From Nitrosomonas communis (GTDB taxonomy: Bacteria > Pseudomonadota > Gammaproteobacteria > Burkholderiales > Nitrosomonadaceae), in contig NZ_FOUB01000005.1 in NCBI RefSeq assembly GCF_900114745.1, positions 1-64,000 on the forward strand: 64,000 nucleotides of DNA. Reading direction: 5' to 3'. Position 1 is the stretch's first letter. The number at the start of each line of letters is the position of its first letter. This document shows positions 40,402 to 48,196 of the stretch, one piece after another. The notes under the pieces were generated by a model. It had not been told where the DNA came from and searched no databases. It was given only the letters and a program-made list of their open reading frames with translations. The position numbers were made by a program, and so were the translations under genes.

Positions 40402-41517
40402 CTATTGTAAAGCAGTTAGTTTATTCCGAGTTTCCAGATATCCCGTCACTTCAAGGCCAAAACCTGTCATGCTGGGCATTTTGCGGGGTGTTGCAAGCAA
40501 ACGCATCTTACCTACGCCGAGATCTTTTAGTATTTGTGCACCAATGCCATGATCCCGTAAATCAGTCTTGGGCTGATCATGATACTGTGCTTTGCTTTGC
40601 AAAAGACGTTCTGTCAAGATGGCTGCATCGCCTTTGCGATGCAACAGTACGATCACTCCTTGCCCCGCCTCAGCAATGGCACGCATAGCATCATTGATGC
40701 TCCAGGAATGCGTCCGATCATTGACATCCAGAACATCAATGACAGATAAAGGTTCATGCACGCGAACGAGCACTTCTTGATCGGGATGAAGTATGCCTTT
40801 TACCAGGGCAAGGTGAATAGTATTAGCCGTTTTATCATGATAAGCAGTCAGATGAAATTCACCATAGGTCGTTTGAACGGGTCGCTCAGCCACACGTGTG
40901 ACCAAGCTTTCGGTGAGACTGCGATGATGAATGAGATCCGCGATGGTGCCAATTTTGAGTTGATGCTTGGCGGCAAATTCAATGAGATCCGGGAGGCGCG
41001 CCATTTCACCATCTTCTTTCAGAATTTCACAGATGACTGCAGCAGGGGTCAATCCTGCCATATGCGCCAGATCGCACCCTGCTTCGGTATGACCAGCGCG
41101 TACCAATACGCCTCCTTTTTGGGCCTTGAGCGGAAAAATATGGCCAGGCTGCACGATGTCTTCGGGTTTGGCATCTGCTTTAACAGCAGCTTGAATAGTA
41201 CGAGCGCGATCAGCCGCAGAAATCCCTGTCGTGACTCCCTTAGCCGCCTCAATGGAAACAGTAAAGTTGGTGCCATGGACTGAATAATTAGCCGAAACCA
41301 TCATTGGCAATTTGAGTTGATGGCAGCGTTCTTCGGTCAGTGTTAAACAAACCAGTCCGCGGCCATATTTAACCATAAAGTTGATTGCTTCTGCTGTCAC
41401 AAAATCAGCAGCCAAAACCAGATCACCCTCATTTTCACGGTCTTCTTCGTCAATGAGAATAACCATTTTCCCGGCTTTGAAGTCTGCAATGATTTCATCG
41501 GTAGTGCTAATTGCCAT
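40402..41517 (-). CDS. ribBA: Bifunctional-like RibBA with degenerate GTP cyclohydrolase II half
   Basis: A 371-residue protein. The N-terminal half is a normal 3,4-dihydroxy-2-butanone-4-phosphate synthase: [26 protein letters not shown] and [15 protein letters not shown]. The C-terminal half has the GTP cyclohydrolase II outline ([40 protein letters not shown]), but the zinc-binding cysteines of the usual GSLRCDCG segment are replaced ([13 protein letters not shown]). The second activity is therefore probably lost, as in the described RibBX-type fusions. It sits in the ribE-ribBA-ribH run. Confidence 0.9.
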   Translation of the reverse strand: MAISTTDEIIADFKAGKMVILIDEEDRENEGDLVLAADFVTAEAINFMVKYGRGLVCLTLTEERCHQLKLPMMVSANYSVHGTNFTVSIEAAKGVTTGISAADRARTIQAAVKADAKPEDIVQPGHIFPLKAQKGGVLVRAGHTEAGCDLAHMAGLTPAAVICEILKEDGEMARLPDLIEFAAKHQLKIGTIADLIHHRSLTESLVTRVAERPVQTTYGEFHLTAYHDKTANTIHLALVKGILHPDQEVLVRVHEPLSVIDVLDVNDRTHSWSINDAMRAIAEAGQGVIVLLHRKGDAAILTERLLQSKAQYHDQPKTDLRDHGIGAQILKDLGVGKMRLLATPRKMPSMTGFGLEVTGYLETRNKLTALQ

Positions 41518-41527
41518 ATTTTTTAAT

Positions 41528-42127
41528 TTATCTTCCAGAAGAGAGTTCCATCAGACGCGCTACATAGCGCGCCAGCATGTCCGATTCCAAATTTAATCGT
41601 TCACCCGGTTTAAGATGTTTCAGGTTTGTTTCAGCTAGTGTATGGGGAATAAGATTGATTGCCAAGATATCGTCACAGATACGATTGACGGTTAAACTGA
41701 CACCATTGATCGTAATCGATCCTTTTACTGTGATATATTTTAACAGCGATGGCGGTGATTTGATCGCCAGCAAGTAATTTTCTCCCACTTGCTCGAATTT
41801 CGTAACTTCACCAATCCCATCCACATGGCCACTGACCAGATGACCGCCTAATCTATCCGTTAAGCGCATTGCTTTTTCCAGATTAACATCATTACCTACT
41901 CTATCCAGGCCAAATGTGCAATGCAAAGTCTCCTCGGACACATCAACCGTAAAAAGATGATTGCTTAATGAAGTTACTGTCAGGCACACGCCATTTACTG
42001 CAATACTGTCGCCCACTTTGACATCGCCCATCTCGAGCTTGCCTGGCTCAATTTGCAGGCTGATTGCATTCGATTTCTGGGTAAGTTGTTTAATTTCTCC
42101 GATTGCTTCGATGATTCCTGTAAACAT
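41528..42127 (-). CDS. ribE: Riboflavin synthase alpha subunit
   Basis: A 199-residue enzyme that dismutates lumazine to riboflavin. It has the duplicated barrel: MFTGIIEAIGEIKQ, GDSIAVNGVCLTV, EKAMRLTDRLGGHLVSGHVDG and, in the second half, GSITINGVSLTVN and IPHTLAETNLKH. I chose the ATG at 42127, at the universal MFTGI start; the longer frame to 42193 has no family match. It is first in the ribE-ribBA-ribH-nusB run; no FMN riboswitch is seen upstream. Confidence 0.95.
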   Translation of the reverse strand: MFTGIIEAIGEIKQLTQKSNAISLQIEPGKLEMGDVKVGDSIAVNGVCLTVTSLSNHLFTVDVSEETLHCTFGLDRVGNDVNLEKAMRLTDRLGGHLVSGHVDGIGEVTKFEQVGENYLLAIKSPPSLLKYITVKGSITINGVSLTVNRICDDILAINLIPHTLAETNLKHLKPGERLNLESDMLARYVARLMELSSGR

Positions 42128-42312
42128 TTTTATTTTCCTAACATTGAGAGCCATCGCCTTGATTATGCTTCTTGGCGACGCAATCACCAGCATACGCCAT
42201 CCTGAAAGTTTTTTTCAATTCAAATTGCCCAGAACATACGGCTAGCACCAGCTTTTTTAACGCCACCTATCTTGCCGAAATATTTTTCGCCTCCCAAGGA
42301 GCATTTATTGCC

Positions 42313-42336
42313 TTTGGCGAAGCTAACTTCGCCAAA
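42313..42336. terminator. Hairpin in the ribE-accessory cluster gap
   Basis: A perfect 10-bp stem TTTGGCGAAG/CTTCGCCAAA with a four-base loop, followed by TTTTAC on the plus strand. It separates the riboflavin operon from the sigma-54 cluster. No transcript obviously ends here, so its role is unclear. The surrounding 42128-42442 holds no supported gene. Confidence 0.4.
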
Positions 42337-42442
42337 TTTTACAGTTCCTTTTCCATGTCATACCTCAGATCGATCAATTATTTCATCCTATTTTCAATCT
42401 GTTAACTAATTTTTAAACGGGTGCTCTGGCAACACTCATTTC

Positions 42443-42458
42443 TGGCGCGATCTTTGCA
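42443..42458 (+). promoter_or_regulatory. Sigma-54 promoter of the accessory cluster
   Basis: TGGCGCGATCTTTGCA matches the sigma-54 consensus (TGGCACG, four bases, TTGCA) with one mismatch and has exact GG-N10-GC spacing. It lies 141 bases upstream of the first cluster ATG on the same strand, and a sigma-54 activator gene ends the cluster. Transcription should start near 42469. No regulator-binding repeats were identified. Confidence 0.75.
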
Positions 42459-42598
42459 TATATCTATAGTGAAGGTAACCAAAGTTGAACAGGTTGACCT
42501 GACGATAACGAAACCAAAACACGTTAACGCAAAACTGGATGACTGATTTGACCATAACTCGATGCGTAACGGGGACCTAAAAATTGGAGGACTAAGCC

Positions 42599-43273
42599 AT
42601 GCATGATATTGATCGCACAATGATGGAATATGAGCCAGAGATGGAATATGAGCCAGAGATGGAATCTGAAGCTGGTTATGAGTTCGGTGAATTTGAATAT
42701 GCTGATATGGAAGGCATACTCGATGAAGCCGAGGAAATGGACTTGGCAGCGGAATTGCTGGGTATTACAGATGAAGCAGAACTCGATCAGTTTTTCGGAA
42801 AGTTGTTCAAAAAAATCGGAAGCAAGGTAGGTAAATTTATTAAATCTCCGACCGGACACGCACTGAAGGGCATTCTGAAGAGTGCTGCGCAAAAAGCACT
42901 GCCGATGCTAGGCACAGCGTTTGGTGGTCCTGTAGGCGGTGCGCTGGCCAGTCAATTGCTAGAAGCTGGAAACGAAATCTATGGTATGGAGCTGGAAGGG
43001 CTAAGCGAAGAAGATCAGGAGTTTGAAATGGCAAAACAGTTCGTACGTTTTGCCAGTACGGCGGCAGAGCAAGCGGCCGATGCTCCGTCCAATATCGATT
43101 CAAAAGTAGCGGCAAAATCCGCCGCGATAACATCAGCCAAGCAGTATGCGCCTGGCCTGTTACGCCCTGCCCCTTTCACTACGTCCATGTCTACTATGTC
43201 GCTGCCGGGTAGTGGCCGCAGCGGGCGTTGGGTCAAGCGGGGCAGCAAGATCATTCTGTACGGCGTCAAGTAG
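42599..43273 (+). CDS. Acidic-leader protein with cationic amphipathic core
   Basis: A 224-residue protein of no family I can name. The first 45 residues are Glu/Tyr/Met-rich, partly from an 18-base tandem duplication (42623-42658). Residues about 63-85 (FFGKLFKKIGSKVGKFIKS) are cationic and amphipathic, followed by a Gly/Ala-rich hydrophobic stretch (LPMLGTAFGGPVGGALASQLL). Then come GLSEEDQEFEMAKQFVRFA and a basic C-terminus (GRWVKRGSKIILYGV). No signal peptide is present. The ribosome-binding site AATTGGAGGAC precedes the ATG. It is the first gene after the sigma-54 promoter. The layout recalls a leader plus membrane-active peptide, but that is only inference. Confidence 0.75.
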   Translation: MHDIDRTMMEYEPEMEYEPEMESEAGYEFGEFEYADMEGILDEAEEMDLAAELLGITDEAELDQFFGKLFKKIGSKVGKFIKSPTGHALKGILKSAAQKALPMLGTAFGGPVGGALASQLLEAGNEIYGMELEGLSEEDQEFEMAKQFVRFASTAAEQAADAPSNIDSKVAAKSAAITSAKQYAPGLLRPAPFTTSMSTMSLPGSGRSGRWVKRGSKIILYGVK

Positions 43274-43299
43274 TCATTGCATTGATTGGAGTGTCACTC

Positions 43300-44607
43300 A
43301 TGGTGAACAAACCTGCTTATGTGCGCTGGATGTTGATGCAGGAGGCTCGTGCCATGCTAGTTCGGCTGGCTCAGGTAAAACCGTTTGTATTGACCGAGTC
43401 AACTGTGCCGGCGGCAAATTTCTCGTTATCGGCTCAAAGCGCGATCGATCGCTATCTGATGGCGGGGCGGCATGCATTGCAGTTGCAGGTACAAACCTAC
43501 TTGCATTGGCTGCAAGGCCTGGACGACAAGAGCACCCATCCAGTTGAGGCGCAGCAACGTTTGAGTTTACTGCGGTTACGCTTCAACGCAACACTTTCAC
43601 AGCTTGATATTTTTGCAGATGCCTTGACGCAACGCAGTGAATATGAAACTGGTATCAGGTTGGCTGGGCTAGATGTCGTGGCCGCAGATGCCTTGAGGTT
43701 GGAGGATTATTATGTGCCTCCTCCCGTGATCTGTTATTTAGATCGTGGTTCGGGTGCGGCGATCCGCCGGGCCAGGACCCGCTTGCCGGGTGGTGGAGAA
43801 AATCCGGTGGCCGTGATTCGGGTGCCGCGTGAGCGGATGATTGGCAGTGGCATTGCCTCATCATTAATCCATGAGGTTGGTCACCAAGCAGCGGCGCTGC
43901 TGAATCTCGTCAACTCCCTTCGCGTCGTATTGCAACAGCAGGAGCGTGAGGTCAAGGATAGCATTTGGCGTTATTGGGAACGGTGGATATCGGAAATTGT
44001 TGCGGATTTCTGGTCGGTTGCCAGGGTAGGGGTGACTTCAACCCTTGGCTTGATGGGGGTGGTAAGTCTGCCACGGGCTTTTGTCTTTCGCATGAATATG
44101 AATGATTCCCATCCTTTCCCCTGGATCAGGGTCATCCTGAGCTGCGCCATCGGGCAGGCACTTTATCCTCATCCGCAATGGCATCGACTGGCCCAACTCT
44201 GGAAGTCATTTTATCCAAAGGCAACCTTGGATACGGCAGGTTATAGCTTGCTTAATCAGCTTGAAGCCGGGATCCCTGAGTTCATTGACCTGTTAATTCA
44301 CCATCAGCCTCGAAGCTTGCATGGCCAGTCGCTGATAGAGGTCATGGATACCGCCAATCGTCAACCTGATCGTTTAAATGCTTATTTTGAACACTGGCAG
44401 CGGACACCCGCAGCAATGTATCGCACTGCTCCGACTTTGGTATTTGCGGTGATTGGGCAGGCACGATCCGATGGCAGGATGAGTCCGGAACAGGAGAGCG
44501 CAATTTTGGGCAAGCTTCTGACCTATTGGGCAGTGTATAGCACATTGAAGGCCAATACAGCCTGTGTAACGCCTGAGACAGCCCAACCGCCATCGAAGGC
44601 GTGTTAA
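43300..44607 (+). CDS. HEVGH-motif metalloprotease-like protein
   Basis: A 435-residue protein whose centre carries SSLIHEVGHQAAALL (H191-E192-x-x-H195) and, about 40 residues later, ISEIVADFW (E232, D236), the ligand spacing of gluzincin-type zinc peptidases. The rest matches no family I know; the N-terminal third is helical, and no signal peptide or membrane span is clear. I chose ATG 43300 with GGAG nine bases upstream; the open frame begins earlier but overlaps the previous gene. Zinc binding is read from the motif; proteolysis is inferred. Confidence 0.7.
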   Translation: MVNKPAYVRWMLMQEARAMLVRLAQVKPFVLTESTVPAANFSLSAQSAIDRYLMAGRHALQLQVQTYLHWLQGLDDKSTHPVEAQQRLSLLRLRFNATLSQLDIFADALTQRSEYETGIRLAGLDVVAADALRLEDYYVPPPVICYLDRGSGAAIRRARTRLPGGGENPVAVIRVPRERMIGSGIASSLIHEVGHQAAALLNLVNSLRVVLQQQEREVKDSIWRYWERWISEIVADFWSVARVGVTSTLGLMGVVSLPRAFVFRMNMNDSHPFPWIRVILSCAIGQALYPHPQWHRLAQLWKSFYPKATLDTAGYSLLNQLEAGIPEFIDLLIHHQPRSLHGQSLIEVMDTANRQPDRLNAYFEHWQRTPAAMYRTAPTLVFAVIGQARSDGRMSPEQESAILGKLLTYWAVYSTLKANTACVTPETAQPPSKAC

Positions 44608-44665
44608 TGAACCTAGGATGGTGTAGCACTAGGGATGTAATTGATTTTAATTGAGGAGAAATATT

Positions 44666-46453
44666 ATGGAAAAAGATGATATTGATAAAGATACCATCCG
44701 AGTTAGCCATTCCACCGGAACATATAGTGATATAAAAGTATCACCTGAAATCAGTGGCCTGGTGCAGAAAGCGATGGAGTTCTTCGACGGCGGATTCGTC
44801 CGAAAAACAAGCACAACTTTGCAACGCGCTGCGGGACGGCCAACTGAAGATCAGGCACTCTGGGCAGCGATCCGGGATCGAACGAATGCAATCAGCTTTG
44901 AGCGATATGCTGAGTTTATTGATCGGGTGCTTTGCGATTCCAAAGACAGAGGCAGAGCAACTTGCCCCACTGAGTTATGTTCAGATTTCACTGGTGCTAC
45001 CATATCTAGCCTAGGTCCCCCGCCCACAGCCGGCTCGATTGGATCACCTTCAGTTACGGAGAGGCACGACGAATTGCTCGCCCGACCCGGTATATACGGC
45101 GTCGAAGCTTACCAACTGTTAAAACTGGCAACACAAGCCTTTTTGCTGTTTGAAAGCGGAGTGGTGGTCGAAGGCACGAGACATCCTAACACCGGGCGGT
45201 TTGTCGTTCCTACTCCCAGTGGCTTTAGAGACCGAGAATGCGATGATACCGTACCAGTAGAAAAAGCACGGGGTAACCCAGTTACCTTTGGAGCAATCCA
45301 GGGAGAATTGGAAAATTATCTTCAAGCTACCGTAGGCAATGTCAGTGGCAGGGCGCTGCCTTATCTGAAGCGAATCGTCAGCGCCCTTCCTTCGTTGAAT
45401 TCACGCACTGTAGACGAATCAGAGGGATCACCATTTTGCAATAATATTCTGCAACATCGGCTTAGCTGTCCGAGCCTCCTGGAACTTATCTGGTCCTATT
45501 GGCACGAGGAAGGCATGCTGGTGCAAACGATGAATGCCATTGCTCTGCGTTTTCAAAACAAGAAGCGGCATGCACAAGATCCACTGGCAAATCTAGCGCT
45601 TGATCCTTTGCGCCCTCTGAATAATCTCTTCTGGGGATTCATTCAGGATGAGCCTAATCGCTTAAGCATTCAACGCCGCTGCTATGAATACGACAATCAA
45701 TACGGGATTACCCTTGTAGGTAAAGCCGTGCCCATACTGGATTCCGCCGATAGTCGTTCGCAGTTCATCAAGGCGTTTCATAACTTGCTTTACCGTACGG
45801 CGATGTTCTATCGTGAAGACGATGACACTACTGTCACCGCCGATGCCTTCTCATTACTCAATGCCCTGAGGGAAGTTCATATCATCCTCGCCGAGGGGGC
45901 ACATAACCAGTTCGGCGATCTACCATGGACCGCACGCCACGAGATGCTGGTAATGCAATGGATACTGGCGCGGCCCGAGATGAAGGAATTTCTGCGGGGC
46001 CGTTATTCGGTGCCGTATCAAGAAACGTGGATGGGGGCTGTGGATGACATGAAACGGCTACAGGACTGGACGGATGTCACAATCACCCATTTCCACGAAC
46101 TTGGGACTTATGGTGAACAGATTTTACTCTCTATCCGCTATGGCGATTGGATCGCTGCTAACGATCAGGAACAAGCTAGAAATTGGGCGCGTGACTGGCG
46201 GCCTGAAATTCAGCGCTATATGCATGCATACCATGCAGTATCAGGGGTCGATCTGACTTCGGAAACCGTCGATACCCGCACAGCGGAAGCGCGTTATGCA
46301 CAGCCATCCCTACTGCTCCAAAAACGACTGGCTACGCAGCAGCCAAGAAATAGGGTTACCGGTCCTATCCAACGTTTGGCTAATACTCGGCGGACTGCGT
46401 ATGCATCATTGACAAATAAAATGGCGAACCGTCTGCGCATTGATCGGAAATGA
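44666..46453 (+). CDS. Large protein of unknown function
   Basis: A 595-residue, mostly helical protein with no recognised domain, signal peptide or membrane span. Notable conserved-looking stretches are DPLRPLNNLFWGFIQDEPNRL, RRCYEYDNQYGI, HNLLYRTAMFYREDDDTTV, AEGAHNQFGDLPWTARHEML and FHELGTYGEQILLSIRYGDW. Their density suggests a real, constrained family. I chose ATG 44666 with TTGAGGAG upstream. It is the third gene of the cluster. Confidence 0.75.
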   Translation: MEKDDIDKDTIRVSHSTGTYSDIKVSPEISGLVQKAMEFFDGGFVRKTSTTLQRAAGRPTEDQALWAAIRDRTNAISFERYAEFIDRVLCDSKDRGRATCPTELCSDFTGATISSLGPPPTAGSIGSPSVTERHDELLARPGIYGVEAYQLLKLATQAFLLFESGVVVEGTRHPNTGRFVVPTPSGFRDRECDDTVPVEKARGNPVTFGAIQGELENYLQATVGNVSGRALPYLKRIVSALPSLNSRTVDESEGSPFCNNILQHRLSCPSLLELIWSYWHEEGMLVQTMNAIALRFQNKKRHAQDPLANLALDPLRPLNNLFWGFIQDEPNRLSIQRRCYEYDNQYGITLVGKAVPILDSADSRSQFIKAFHNLLYRTAMFYREDDDTTVTADAFSLLNALREVHIILAEGAHNQFGDLPWTARHEMLVMQWILARPEMKEFLRGRYSVPYQETWMGAVDDMKRLQDWTDVTITHFHELGTYGEQILLSIRYGDWIAANDQEQARNWARDWRPEIQRYMHAYHAVSGVDLTSETVDTRTAEARYAQPSLLLQKRLATQQPRNRVTGPIQRLANTRRTAYASLTNKMANRLRIDRK

Positions 46454-46488
46454 TTGCAACTCGGATTAAAATCTGAAGGAGATCAATT

Positions 46489-48042
46489 ATGAAATATGCA
46501 TTGAATCTAGAACCCGAAATCGTTGGCGATGCCTTCGAAATGAATGGGTTTGAGGGTGAGGCAACCTATAGCTTTTGGGAACCGGGGGGGAAGCCGGATT
46601 ACGAGTACGAAACAAGCGCTGGATTCGACACAGAGTTAGGTGAGGCGGAATGGAAAGCCAAAATCAGAAGGGACCAACGTATGCCCATGCGTCCAGCCGG
46701 ACTTAGACCTGCTGCTTACCGAAGGCCTGGATCATCAAGCCAACCTAAATCTCGTGGTAATTATCCATTTCATAAACCTTTTGGGAAGTATAGGCGCTGG
46801 CCTGGGGGCGTCATAACAGCACCCCATGTTTGTACCTGTCCAGCGCCTAACTGTCCACGTCATGGCAGCGAGTATGTGCGGTGGGTGCAGAGTTCATTGA
46901 ATCAAATCATGAATCTGCGCTTGGCAGTTACCGGCATCATGGATGTGCCAACACGCAGTGCCTTGCGCAGTTTTCAAGAGAAACAGGGCTTGCCAGTCGA
47001 TGGCATCGCGGGGCCGGAATCCAAGGATGCTTTGATAGGAGCGAAAAGTGGAAAATTATCAGGAATCGGCGCTACAAAACCTGCTGAGCCTGCCATGCCG
47101 GAACCAGCCGAACCCGCTAGCACAAACCCAGCTGCAGAATTCAAATTCGAATGGGAGACGTTCAGCGATGAGTTCGAAGATGCCGAGGAAATGACCGAGG
47201 CCGAGCCGGAATGGTTAGGTTCGGAGTGGGAAGAGACGCTCGATCCTGAAATTACTATGCTTTCCGACGGAGCCCTCGATGGCTGGCCGGGGGAGTGGGA
47301 GGTAGGTCGTGATGCCTCACTGGCGGCGATCGCGGAGCAGATCGCGGCAAGGCGCCCAATTAGTGTTTCGGCGATGGAGTTAGAGGAAGAGAAGCCTGCG
47401 CGGCGCTGGACCCGTTGCTTCAAGGGCGCGGACGTCGAGCGAGTCAGGAAGGTTTATCAGGACAATACCATCGCGGCCGGGGCCAACAGCGTCGATCGTG
47501 CCTCCTGCATCGTGATGTTCAACGTGGCGCTAGGGCAGCTGCTGAAGTTAAAGACGAAAGAGTCCCAAGCCCGGAGCAAGAGCAGCCGCAAGGTGCAAAT
47601 GGGAGCGCTCACCACCGAGACGATCGAGAAAGCAATGGCACAGCTTCGCACGGCGGGTTTCGCCAGACCGGCAATCTCAATTGATTTCTTCGATCGCCGC
47701 AACAAGACTGCGGGAACCCTGAGACCGGAGCGTCTCAAGAAGAGCGTGCAGAAAGCAGTGCTCAACCTGTCGACAGTCAAGGGTTGTTGGTACGCCTATG
47801 GTCTCTCTATTATGGACGGCTACCACAGCGTGCTGCTCCTAATCGACAAGACCGGCAATGACGGGAAGATCTATTGGCTCGACCAATTCAGCTCGGACAT
47901 TGACGACGATGTCACCACTACCCTCGACCAGCGCATCACCACCAAGACCCAGGGGTGGTGGCAGGCGGTGAAGGACCGGAAGAACGTCGGCTATAACACC
48001 CCAGCCCGCGTCTGGCCACTTCGAAAGCTGATCTCTTCTTAA
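46489..48042 (+). CDS. Peptidoglycan-binding protein with candidate cysteine-hydrolase domain
   Basis: A 517-residue protein in three parts. Residues 1-60 are acidic and aromatic (FEMNGFEGEATYSFWEPGG). Residues about 120-180 form a PG_binding_1 domain (VRWVQSSLNQIMNLRL, VTGIMDVPTRSALRSFQEKQ, GLPVDGIAGPESKDAL). A Pro/Glu-rich linker leads to a C-terminal domain of about 210 residues with a possible Cys-His-Asp triad: C340 in DRASCIVMF, H446 in DGYHSVLLLID, D465 in IYWLDQF. No family was recognised for that domain. GC content rises sharply from about 47,400, so this part may have been acquired separately. The ribosome-binding site is GAAGGAGAT. Confidence 0.75.
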   Translation: MKYALNLEPEIVGDAFEMNGFEGEATYSFWEPGGKPDYEYETSAGFDTELGEAEWKAKIRRDQRMPMRPAGLRPAAYRRPGSSSQPKSRGNYPFHKPFGKYRRWPGGVITAPHVCTCPAPNCPRHGSEYVRWVQSSLNQIMNLRLAVTGIMDVPTRSALRSFQEKQGLPVDGIAGPESKDALIGAKSGKLSGIGATKPAEPAMPEPAEPASTNPAAEFKFEWETFSDEFEDAEEMTEAEPEWLGSEWEETLDPEITMLSDGALDGWPGEWEVGRDASLAAIAEQIAARRPISVSAMELEEEKPARRWTRCFKGADVERVRKVYQDNTIAAGANSVDRASCIVMFNVALGQLLKLKTKESQARSKSSRKVQMGALTTETIEKAMAQLRTAGFARPAISIDFFDRRNKTAGTLRPERLKKSVQKAVLNLSTVKGCWYAYGLSIMDGYHSVLLLIDKTGNDGKIYWLDQFSSDIDDDVTTTLDQRITTKTQGWWQAVKDRKNVGYNTPARVWPLRKLISS

Positions 48043-48196
48043 GTTCGTACGAAAAAGTAGAGCTTTGCCAGAGGGTACAAACATGAAAGGAAAAATGGAG
48101 ACGGAGTGAGTTTCATGCTGACTTCATGCCCGCGTCGGATGCGTCTGTCTGTGAGTTGGCCCAATAATCAAACGAGCTTGTGAGAGGAGATGTACC

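Noticed and set aside
42172-42405. 77-codon open frame in the gap before the cluster
   Set aside because: Its sequence follows a hairpin and AT-rich DNA; no ribosome-binding site or family match.
42128-42442. FMN riboswitch or ribD upstream of ribE
   Set aside because: The conserved RFN segments are not visible, and no ribD-like motifs occur in any frame.
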